This document shows, in pieces, positions 7,621-17,600 of a stretch of 22,370 nucleotides of DNA. Source of the stretch: Candidatus Altimarinota bacterium. GTDB lineage: Bacteria > Patescibacteriota > Gracilibacteria > BD1-5 > UBA6164. The position numbers and the translations under genes were made by a program. The notes under the pieces were generated by a model. The model made no database searches, had not been told where the DNA came from, and was given only the letters and a program-made list of their open reading frames with translations. The stretch spans positions 30,049 to 52,418 of the forward strand of contig JAHDGX010000001.1 of NCBI GenBank assembly GCA_020631575.1, in the 5' to 3' direction. Numbering within the stretch: position 1 is the first letter of the stretch; every line of letters begins with the position of its first letter.

Positions 7621-9640
7621 GGATTACTCAAAGGAGTCACAAGATAGGATGAAAAAGATTCAGGATCTTAAAGATGCTGGAGTTATTTGCTATGCGAATA
7701 ACTATACTGGAAAGATTGATATCGCAGAGATTAGGGCTCGAAGTGAAAAAGATGATCAGGGTGGATATATTAGAGATATTGAGAATCTCCAAGCTGGTTG
7801 AGCTATAGCTGAGTTTCAGACAGCTGGGAGAATCATATCTCATAAGTCTCATGGAAAACTTGCATTTGCAAAAATCAGAGATAATACCTGAGATATACAG
7901 GTATGTTTTATGAGAGATCTGATAAAATTTAATACAGGACGAAAAGTAGTCGAGTCTATTACTATTGCTGGAGAAGAAAAATCAGCATATAAAATAGCTG
8001 AAAAGTTTTGCCAAGTTGGAGATTATATTTGAGTAAAATGAGATCTCTTTGAAACGAAGCATGGTGAACTGACTCTTTTCGTAGACGAGCTACAAATCCT
8101 CTCAAAAGCTGTCAGACCATTGCCAGAAAAATGGCATGGGATAAAGGATCAAGAAGCTATTTATAGACAGAGGTATCTTGACCTGATTATGAATCAGGAG
8201 AGTTATGATAGATTTGATTTCAGGAGTCAGTTTATTAAGTCAGTACGAGAATTTTATTGGCAACATAACTTTACGGAGATAGAAACTCCTATTTTATGAA
8301 ACTCAGCCTCTGGAGCTGCAGCGCAACCATTTGTGACACATCATAACGACTTTGATGATGAGTTTTTTCTAAGAATTGCTCCAGAAATAGGTCTCAAAAT
8401 GGCAACCGTTTGACGGTTTGAACGAGTGTTTGAAATGGGAAAAAATTTCCGTAACGAATGATCCGATCCATCTCATATGCAAGAGTTTTCAGTGTTTGAG
8501 CACTATGCTGCATATTGGAACTTTGAAGATAACATGAAATTTACAGAAAATATGTTTGATTACATATTTGATAGTTTACAGCTCGATCGAAAAAGAGAAA
8601 TCATAGATAAAGATGGAAATGCTAAAGTAGTAGATTTTACTACACCATGGGCAAAGATAGACTACATTGCTGGAGTGAAGAAAGAGTCTGGTATTGATAT
8701 ATCGCTTTATGGGACTGGTGACGAAGAAAAACTCAGAGCAGATATCAAAGCTGCATGATATAACTGGGAATGAATTGATATCCAAGGTACTACTACTATG
8801 ATAGATTACCTCTACAAAAAGGTACTACGACCATGAATCACTGGACCGGCATTTGTATATAACTATCCAAAGACGATGCAGCCTCTTGCTCGTCAGTCTG
8901 ATGATAATGAAAATATTGTAGAACAATTTCAACTTGTACTTAATGGTTGGGAGGTACTTAAGGCATATAGTGAGCTCGTTGATCCAAAGATTCAGAAAGA
9001 AAACTTTGATGCACAATCATGAGCTCTCGAAGCCTGAGACGAAGAAGCGACTTCAGGAGATGATGACTTTGTCCTTGCGATGGAATATGGTATGCCATGC
9101 CAATCAGGTTGGGGTATGTGAATTGACAGGATTGTATCTCTCTTAAGTGGACAAGAAAATCTCAGAGATGTAGTACTATTTCCACTTATGAAATCTAATA
9201 CTAACGAATCTAAACAACAAAAAACACAACTAGCAGTTTCTATTCTTAATAATGGAGCAAATTTAGAAGCTTGGCAAAAACTCAATACTATCGCTCACCT
9301 GTCAGCAAGTTTTGCAGCGAGAGGAGGGAAAAAACTCTTTGAAATGGATAGTGCAACGACAGCCGATGGAGAAATTATCCCTATGAATATCCAGCACGCG
9401 ATTATGATAAAGCAGGCTAACTCAAATTCTCAGCTTCAAGAACTCTATGTTATAGCAAAAAATGGATGACTAGAAGTCGTACCATTTACGAGAGAAATGC
9501 TTGAAACAAGCGATGATAGGCTTGTATGTAAAAATACAGAAGGTAAAAGACTAGAAGATGTAGAATACCTCTGAATACTTGTTTTTGGAGATAAAAAACA
9601 CGTTGAGAAGCTGACAAAAGACTTAGAATTATATAGTTAA
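7619..9640 (+). CDS. lysS: Lysyl-tRNA synthetase, class II, with C-terminal DUF2000-like domain
   Basis: 673 residues if read from ATG 7619. It charges tRNA-Lys with lysine using ATP in the cytoplasm. An N-terminal OB-fold anticodon-binding part (FQTAGRIISHKSHGKLAFAK...GDIQVCF) precedes the class II core. Motif 1 lies around YRQRYLDLIM...IETPIL, motif 2 is FRNEGSDPSHMQEFSVFEHY and motif 3 is GWGMGIDRIVSLL...RDVVLFPLM. The Gly of FRNEG and that of GIDR are TGA codons. After motif 3 about 150 extra residues follow without a stop: QLAVSILNNGANLEAWQKLN, IAHLSASFAAR, PFTREMLETSDD and LGILVFGDKKHVEKLTKDLEL. These match the DUF2000 pattern (PTH2-like fold) as I know it. A start at ATG 7649 is an alternative. 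The TauE-like gene follows after 9 nt. Confidence 0.96.
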
Positions 9641-9649
9641 GAGAGAGAA

Positions 9650-10402
9650 ATGAATACTGATATCCTCCTAGCATGCTTAGGCATCTTTTTTGGTGAACTA
9701 TATGGAAACTTTGTAGGCTGAGGGAGTCTGGTGACTCAAATATTTCTTCAACATGTTATTGGTTTTGATATAAAAAATGCTATTGCACTCGATAATGCTG
9801 CAGTTCTTTGAAGCGAGATAGGATTACTGGCAATGTTGTTGCGAAAGCAGAAAATAGAGATATGGATGTGGTGGGTAGTATGAATTTCTTCTCTATGAGC
9901 CTTATTCGGAGCAAATCTTCTCAATATAGTGCCTACAGAGATTATGAAAATAATTTTTACTCTTGCTATAGTATGATTGGTGATAAAGAATCTATTTTTC
10001 TCATCTAAAGAGACAAAAGAAAGGGGGTTTATTTTTACTAAAAATAATTTGATATTATTATGTATAGCAAGTTTTTTTATAGCGACATATAATGCTTTTC
10101 TCTCAGTGTGAGATTTTATTATTGGACTTCTTGTATTGACAAGTATCTTTCATTTTAAGTACCACAGAGCTCTCTTTTTATTAACCTTTGGTTTTGTTTT
10201 TGCGAGAGCTGTTTGAACTCTTGAGTATTTTAGACTCGGTTTGATTGATTTAGATTTCTATATACCAATGTTTATATCTGCTATGGGTTCGTGAATTATA
10301 GCTTGATACTTTGTAGAGAAAATTAAGAGTGATATTCTTGGTAAAATCTTAAAATATTTAAGCGTACTTCTTGCGGGATATCTTATATTTCAACTGCTTT
10401 AA
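9650..10402 (+). CDS. TauE/SafE (TSUP, DUF81) family membrane permease
   Basis: 250 residues, with about eight hydrophobic segments and several TGA-Gly codons. The N-terminal GELYGNFVGGGSLVTQIFL with the following ALDNAAVLGSEIGLL resembles the signature repeat of TSUP permeases (G-x-G-GG-S, then a helix with T/N-N). Family members move sulfite, sulfoacetate, taurine-derived or other small organic anions across the cytoplasmic membrane; the substrate here is unknown. It starts 9 nt after the lysS stop, behind a weak GAGAGAG purine tract, so it is probably in the same transcript. There is no sulfur-metabolism gene nearby, so the pairing with lysS gives no functional hint. An inverted repeat lies 26 nt after its stop. 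Confidence 0.82.
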
Positions 10403-10428
10403 TGAAATAGTACAGACTTATGGCTTGG

Positions 10429-10474
10429 AAAATTAATAATAAACATTATAAATATAGTGTTTATTATTAATTTT
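10429..10474 (+). repeat. 17-bp perfect inverted repeat upstream of mscL
   Basis: AAAATTAATAATAAACA (10429-10445) is the exact reverse complement of 10458-10474, with a 12-nt loop TTATAAATATAG. It ends 6 nt before the mscL ATG. It could terminate the lysS-tauE transcript, act as an operator, or fold over the mscL start. The loop carries a TATAAA sequence that might serve as a -10 box. Confidence 0.85.
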
Positions 10475-10480
10475 ATTTAT

Positions 10481-10891
10481 ATGTTGAAGGATTTTAAGGC
10501 CTTTCTAATGAAAGGAAATGTCGTGGATATGGCTGTTGGTTTTATGTTTGGTGCTGCGTTTGCAAGTGTAGTAAAGTCTCTTGTCTCAAACGTTATTATG
10601 CCTCCAGTTGGTCTTGTTATGGCTGATGTTGATTTTGCTAACATGTTTTATGCTCTTGATGGAAAAGAGTATGCGACACTTGCAGCTTTAGAAGAGGCAG
10701 GTGCTCCAGCAATCAAATACGGTACGTTTATTAACGATGCTATTGGATTTATTCTTCTTGGGTTTGTAATTTTTATGCTAGTACGATCGATTACAAAAAT
10801 GCAGAAAAAAGAAGAAGCAAAACCAGCTGCTCCAGCTGCTGATATTGTTCTTCTTACTGAAATTAGAGATGCTCTTGCGAAGAAAAAATAG
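10481..10891 (+). CDS. mscL: Large-conductance mechanosensitive channel MscL
   Basis: 136 residues, the usual size. It opens under membrane tension and releases solutes on hypo-osmotic shock, as a homopentamer in the cytoplasmic membrane. The sequence shows the N-terminal amphipathic helix and first pore helix (LKDFKAFLMKGNVVDMAVGF, FGAAFASVVKSLVSNVIMPP), the periplasmic loop (residues about 50-75), the second helix (FINDAIGFILLGFVIFMLV) and a C-terminal helix after a KKEEAKPAAPAA linker. ATG 10481 fits the family's N-terminus; the GTG at 10457 adds 8 residues that do not. No Shine-Dalgarno is visible, and an inverted repeat sits directly upstream. Unlike its neighbours, this gene has no in-frame TGA: all of its glycines use GGN codons. 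Confidence 0.98.
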   Translation: MLKDFKAFLMKGNVVDMAVGFMFGAAFASVVKSLVSNVIMPPVGLVMADVDFANMFYALDGKEYATLAALEEAGAPAIKYGTFINDAIGFILLGFVIFMLVRSITKMQKKEEAKPAAPAADIVLLTEIRDALAKKK

Positions 10892-10911
10892 TTAGATTCT
10901 CATCTAATAAA

Positions 10912-10936
10912 AAAAAACTCCCAAAGGGAGTTTTTT
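10912..10936 (+). terminator. Bidirectional terminator between mscL and a convergent gene
   Basis: AAAAAACTCCC (10912-10922) pairs with GGGAGTTTTTT (10926-10936) around an AAA loop. It lies 20 nt after the mscL TAG and overlaps the last bases of the stop codon of the convergent minus-strand gene. Confidence 0.9.
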
Positions 10937-11393
10937 ATAGTGGATTTATCATTTGTGAAAAAAAGTTAGATATTTGTCTTGCATAGACTGTCTCTGTCTG
11001 AGGAAAGATTCCATCATTTTTGTTTGATATAAGTAGTCTTCCTCATAGTCTCGCGTTTACTACTGGAGTCCTACTTTCTGGTTCTCATGGCTCTTGTTCG
11101 TAAAAATAATCCTCAACTTCTATCTCATCTCCTGATCAAAGAGCTTCAATTATGATGGTATTAAAATAATCTAAGTCAAAACCATCTATGAATGGATGGA
11201 AAGTAATAGTATTCTTATTCATAGATACTGTATAATTTCAACTGTCATCAATTTCTACGTGATATAAATATTCACATGGAAGTTGAGCATTCATATCTTC
11301 AATAGTTGATTTTAATGCATTATTTTCTAGATTATTTAATGCTTCTTCAGGATTTACAGCTTCATTATGTACTTCACAATTTCTTCATTCCAT
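10935..11393 (-). CDS. Hypothetical acidic protein, 152 aa (visible only with TGA = Gly)
   Basis: This frame is open from ATG 11393 to TAA 10935 only if its five or so TGA codons are Gly; with the standard code no part of it is long. It begins MEGRNCEVHNEAVNPEEALN and continues with an acidic, partly helical stretch. A middle part reads like beta strands (YLYHVEIDDSGNYTVSMNKN, TITFHPFIDGFDLDYFN). Then come DEIEVEDYFYEQEPGEPES and a more basic end (VVNARLGGRLLISNKNDG). There is no signal peptide or membrane helix, and I recognise no family. Spacing and the shared terminator fit a real gene convergent with mscL. No Shine-Dalgarno is seen, so the start is uncertain. Confidence 0.68.
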
Positions 11394-11440
11394 AATTCAT
11401 AATTACTTATTAAATTTCTTTATTATTTTCTCATAGTTTT

Positions 11441-11599
11441 ATGAAAAAATCAAAAAATATGCAGATAAGCTATTTAGTGGGACATTATTTGGGAGTTTGT
11501 ACACATTATTTGAGCACTTTTGTATTGATTTCAACATGTTTTCTGCTAGTATGTGTAAAAGCATCATTCTTTTCTCTATTTATAAGGAAAAACACTTAG
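11441..11599 (+). CDS. Small single-helix membrane peptide (52 aa) just before the giant gene
   Basis: The frame runs from ATG 11441 to TAG 11597-11599 and needs no TGA reassignment. The N-terminus is basic (MKKSKN), followed by one hydrophobic segment (YLSTFVLISTCFLLVCVKASFF) and a basic end (FIRKN), the layout of a small inner-membrane or leader-type peptide. Its stop is 3 nt before the ATG of the giant gene, in the same frame, and the only Shine-Dalgarno-like AAGGA for that gene (11585-11589) lies inside it. This suggests translational coupling. It has no clear ribosome site of its own and no recognised homologue, so it may be non-coding 5' leader. Confidence 0.45.
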   Translation: MKKSKNMQISYLVGHYLGVCTHYLSTFVLISTCFLLVCVKASFFSLFIRKNT

Positions 11600-11602
11600 A
11601 CT

Positions 11603-14600
11603 ATGTGGGGACAAAAAATCCAAAAAATTACATCAATTTTTCTTATTTCATCACTTCTGTTTTCTTTCACGCTGCAAATCCCAATGGAGCTTTTTTTCGC
11701 TTCTCGCGCGTATGCTGCAGAAAAGGATTTTGTAAATCTTGTTTCAGTAATTGTTGATGAAGATTCTTATGATGAGTTAAAAACCAAGCTTGTTCGCTAT
11801 TCAAGAGACATACAGTGAGTATTAGAAAACACACGAGTGGTTATCGTTCCAACACCAAGTGATGCTGATGTTATAGATATTGCATCTGTTAATGAATCAC
11901 TTTATTATGAGGGCTATAAGTCTCTGAAAGAAGTAGACTATGAATCAAAGCTTGTATGAACTGTACTTGTTGGGAGGATTCCTATGCCTCAAGTTTTTGA
12001 TGGAGGAAATGGAGCAAAGAGTATATTACCCTATGTTGATTTTGAAGATAAGTCATATATATACAATCATGAATCTGGAAAATATGAAAAAAATCAAGAT
12101 GTAGACTTAGCTCTAAAGCCAGAAATATGGCATGGTGTCATATCTCCAAATACATGAGATATTAATGAAGATATTCAGGGCTTAAAAGACTATTTTGATA
12201 AAAATCATGAGTTCTATGTTGGTTCATGAGTTTTTGATGAATCTATGGGGGTGATTGATGGGAAAAATACAGACGCTCCTGATGACTATGAGCCATATGT
12301 TTTTTATTATGATCAGTTTCGAGAAAACTCAGCATTACAATATCAAAATTATCAGTGATATAAACTCTATCAAGATAACATAGAAGATATTACGTATAAA
12401 AGGTACTCAAAAGAACTCGCTCAAAAAGTGTCAGATCAAATACTTTGAATGCAAAACGCTGATATAGCAGACTTACTAAGAAATGTCGATCCTGATTTTG
12501 ATATTTCTTGAGTTTCTACTGGTCCAGACGCTGCAAGTTCTTCAGATATACTTACGAGGTATATCACAGATAATGCAACCAAGAAGTTTTTGGAGGTGTT
12601 TAATGGTTCTACACTTGGTGAAATGAGAAAAAATGTTTTTAATGCAGGTAGATACAATGAGAGCTGATCAAAAGTAAATGTGGACATGCCACCATTTCTT
12701 GTATCTATCCTTGATCAAGTAAGTAGTGAAGTGATCAAAAATGTAAATACTTCTCTTGAAACTCAGATTACAGATATTGTAGCTAATGGTTTATCGCGAA
12801 ATATCGCTATTCCTCTTTTAAGCTCAGTGAATAGTAATAATACTCCTACGTGTTCGAGTCGATGGAGAGGGTTTTATTATGGGCAAATATCAAATAATAT
12901 TACCTCAGCAGCTCAGTGTAGCATTTACAGATGAAATACGAATTCTTGAACTCTTGTTGAGGCAAATAGATGATACAATGTTGAACTATCTCAAGATGAT
13001 AGCATATTATGTCAATGAGATTACATTCGTTCTGACAGAGATGCTACAGGAGTCTCAAGATGATATTGGGGATGAAATTCTCCTTTAAATATGGAGCTTC
13101 CTGAGGATGGGAGACTTACAGATATTACCCTTAAATGAAATCCAGACCTGACATGATGAGTCCGTTCACTTTATGATATTAAATGAGCAAAACAGACGGA
13201 TGATGTAACCAAGGTACCATCACCTATAGACTGTTTTACTGATGGAGTACTTCTTAAAACATATCAGCAAGATGTTATAAGGGGAGGAGAGGAGGAACCA
13301 GATAGATGCTGATGAGTAGAATTTCAGGCTCCAGTATTATGACAAGCTAGAGCAGGAACATGGTCATGTCGAACAATAAATCCCAAAGATACATCAGCTA
13401 ATTTTGCTGTAGCTTATGTTAATAGTCCGGTTGGGCCAAGCAGTGTTACAGGTACAGGTTCTACTTGCGTGAACAGTGATTTGATATTAGATGGGACCTC
13501 TATAAAAAGATCAAGTCAGTCTTGTAGTTGAGAAGGATGTTCGTGTAACACTGTAACAAGAAATCTAGAATATAAATCAATACCATCTTATATCCTCCAT
13601 ACATCTCCTACAGACACGGAGTTTGGAACACAGACACGGTCTTTGTTTACTCCATCACTCCCAATTGATAAGAATAGATATATAGATTTTATATGAGCAA
13701 ATGGTTGATCAGCACCAAGTTATGGCTATCAAAGAATAGATTTTCCACAGCTCTTTAGGATAGATTTTGCTGATGCGAGTACTCTTAGTTTTGAAACTAT
13801 CTCGACAGAGGTAAAGAATCACCTTGATAGGGTCTCAGACCAGATGAATAGTGTGATTACATCTGCTAACCCTAGTAGCCTCTCATGAGATGAACTTGCT
13901 CTATATAATCAGCTCTCTACAGGAGCATTTCCAAGTGCAAATATTGATCTGTACAACACTATGAGAAGTAGGCCAGTTGAAATTTTTACACAAAATGGTC
14001 AAAGTAAAGAGATATCTTATTTTGATACACTCGTATTTGCGGTGTATTGGAATAATCTCAAAACTCCATCTGCAAAATATAAATTTATATTTGAAAATTA
14101 TCTTTCGAATCAGTTTGAGGGTAATGACTATGATTTCCATCTTCCAAAATCTAAAAAACTTTATGAGACTGCGTATTTTGCAGCTCCATGAGATGCTCAG
14201 AATATGTACGTAAAACTTGATCCTGAGCTCAAAGGAATACATCCATATGCTGATATATTATCAGCCAATATTGCTCTATGAACAACTATAGCAGCAGCAA
14301 ATGTATGAGATGAGACCCTATGAGAATGAAGTTTTGAGTGTGCTCCTCCGGATGGAGTAAATATTTTCCAATGGATTCCTGCGGTTATATGTTGGCTTAA
14401 AGAAATGCTACCTCCAACTATTAAGATTTCTCAGGGTTGATGTTGAGAAGATTTATTTAGTGACGAGCAACTTGAGGAAATTGAAGCATGTAGTATCGAT
14501 GAAAATAAAAACGGAATTACCGATTGTCTTGAACAAAAACTTATCGGAGGGACACTCAGGCTGGTAAGCGATGCCGGGAGGTATTATTATTTTACTACCT

Positions 14601-17600
14601 GAGTTATACTTTCAGAGACGATTACAAATGAGTGAGAACTTGCTCGTTTTGATAGTAATAGTTATGTAAAACATTCTCTTTCTCGTCTCGTTGTTCCAGA
14701 AAATAGTGAAGAGGCATTCACAGACTCAAATAGCAAAGTTATATATGATGCAACTATTCCAAGCTTATCATGAGAAGATGCTCTTAAAGAAGCTGAGAAA
14801 TATATTAGCTTTAGGCAAGTTGAACTCAGAAATAATAGAGGGATTACAAAGACCTATTTTTATGGTAAATGACAAGATGCGAATGTGTACTTTACTGCAA
14901 ATCTCGAAACAAGAGATGCTCAGGGTAATATTGCTATTGATTTGGAAAGTGAACAGCTAGAAGTGTGAATTAGATGAGACAGAATTTATGTTGGCACATA
15001 TAAAGTAGAAGATGAAACAAACTATAGTATATGAAGTGATATACTAGCTTCTTCACATACAAATGTTTGCGCTGTAGATGGAGCAAATACTTCTCTGTGA
15101 GAGGCAATACTTCAAGCAGATAGTATTTCAGAGGCAAAACAGAAACTTCTGCTCATGATTCAGAATTACTCTAGAGCTGGGAATACTTTAGAACTGAACT
15201 ATCCTCTTTCTCTTGAAATGAAGATAGGAGGGGATCAAGTATTTCTGCAAGAATGAATACAGGAAAATCAGCTGGAGGATGTATATGAACTCCTAAACAT
15301 ATCTCGCTCAGGAAGATATGAAGTACACGTGCGTGATGCTATATGATTTCATAGTTACAGAGTATTTGATGTACTTCCAGAAACAGCTAAAAAAATCGAA
15401 ACAGTTTTAGGCACAAATGTTGTTGAAGTATGAGGAAATATTTCAACACATCTTGTAAGTATTTTAGATGAGTTTGATAACGCAGCTTCTGGAGAAATAT
15501 ATACTGTGAATTTGAGTCTTGAATGAAGAGGATTAGAATTTTCTGATAATGGAGAAAAAGAAATTCAGTATCAGGTTATAGATGGGTATAAGGCTTTTAG
15601 AATAAAAAGTACAAATAGAAGTGATAATAACACACTGACAATAGAAGTGAGAAATCTCTCATGAGATTTAATAGAATCTGAGAATCTTACTATCTCTACA
15701 GTAGATCAAATTGATATAGATGTTTCACTTGTATGAGACAATCCAAAAGTATGAGGAGAAGAGTATAGCTATGATGTTGAATTTAGAGACGAAGATTGAG
15801 CTTTGCTCTCAAATTTGAATTCAAGGGTATATTTTAAAGTAAATAAACTTTATGGAAGAGCAAAGACTCCATATGTAAATGTAGTAGGAGGAAAAGCAAG
15901 AGTGAGTTTTATGACTTCTACACTTGCGGCTGAGGATATCGAAGTAGAGTTTCAACTTGAATGAGGAAATGACATTTATAAAGAGGGTGTCACTATACTT
16001 CCAGATCTTCCTATAAAGGTAGACTTACGTCTTTCACGAGATAAAATTGAAGCGAGTAATGAAGATTCTTCTATTCTTGAGGCTACACTTAAAGATAGAT
16101 ATAATAATGACGTCTTTACAGATAACACGACTCAGGTAAATTTAGAGATTCATCCAGATACTCAAGATATTATACGTGCAAATACGAGCTCAAATACTAT
16201 CTCTGGTGGAAAATCTCAGTTCGTGCTTTCGGGAACAGAGATTCCATGACTGTGATATTTTAAAGTTTCAACGAGTCCAAGCCTTGCTAACAATAGTTTT
16301 GATCTCATAGGGCAAGCTCCGTTTGATAAAACAAGCCTAAATATCCCAAGCATTACCACAACAGGAAATGAACTTACTCAGAGAGGAAGGTTGTTTTTTT
16401 CAGAATTTTCGGAAGGTAAATACATATCTAAATTTGTAACAAAAAAGAGACTACAACAAAGTGATGCATATGTTGCTCTTCCAAGTATAATTCAAGAAAG
16501 AGTCTCTGACTTCTGGGATACAACAAATAGTTTGACGGTATATGGGATTTGAGAGAATGCTGGAAATATAGAAACTTTTTTCTTCTGGGATAAAAAAGAT
16601 ATTGATAACAATGCATATAACTGACTGTATTCAGTACTCCTTTGAGCTCCATATGGAGATATAAGTCAACAAGATTATCTCGCGTGAGCTCTGCTATTTG
16701 ATAGAAATAATTCTTCTCTGGCAGTTACCAGTCTTGTAAATAATCCATACAGGCATCATGATGTACTTTCATTTGAAGATACATGATTTACGCAGGTTCT
16801 GAGAAATGGAGATATTACTCAGGATATAGAGCTTGAAGTTGATTTCACGAGCGAATGAATTATGTACATAGACATACATAATAGTGCTCTTGAAACCTAT
16901 GTATGAAGAGCGTACTATAAGCTGTCTTGAGATAATACGACTACCTTAGATTTAGAAGAAAATTCGGAGTACTCACTTGTATCAATTGGTGATGATGCCA
17001 GAATAATTGCTCCTTCAGGAAAGGTAGTATTTGAAGCTCGTTCTAACGGAAGATATACTCGAAAATCTTCTCTGTATGTTGAATATGATGACTCTCACAA
17101 TGCAGCTGGAATTATGCTAAAACTCATGCATGGAGGAGAGAAAATATGAATTATGCTTATAGAGGATGAACTGGATATAAATATAACAAGGGATGCAAGT
17201 ATATTACAAAATAAGCTTCAAGTACTTGAAGACACTATTGTAATACATATAAGCTCAAACCAATACTCATCTCGAGAAATACAAGATGTTTCATGAAATA
17301 CTAGAGTAGCACTTCATTACCATGATCCTTTTTCTGATCCATATTCACTTAATGATTTTCACAATAGTGATATATCAGGTTTTGAATCATCATATGATGA
17401 AGCATGAATTGGGTGGCAAGAGTCAAATACTATGCTCCTGAGTTTTTCAGCTGGTGAAAGTGTTGGGAAAGCCAGTCAAAGATTTCAAAGTTTCTCTCTT
17501 ATAAACCTTTGAGATCCTGTCGTTTCACTTAAAGATGTAAGAAAGACTTTTCGTGCTAGCACTACTGAGAAATATTTTGATTCGACACTCTGAGATATTA

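Noticed and set aside
12848..12865. tRNA T-loop-like sequence GTTCGAGTC
   Set aside because: It lies inside the giant coding frame, and no acceptor stem, anticodon arm or CCA-side pairing can be built around it.
13901..14242. Minus-strand 113-codon frame
   Set aside because: It is antisense to the giant gene, has no ribosome site, and is low-complexity aromatic and Ile-rich.
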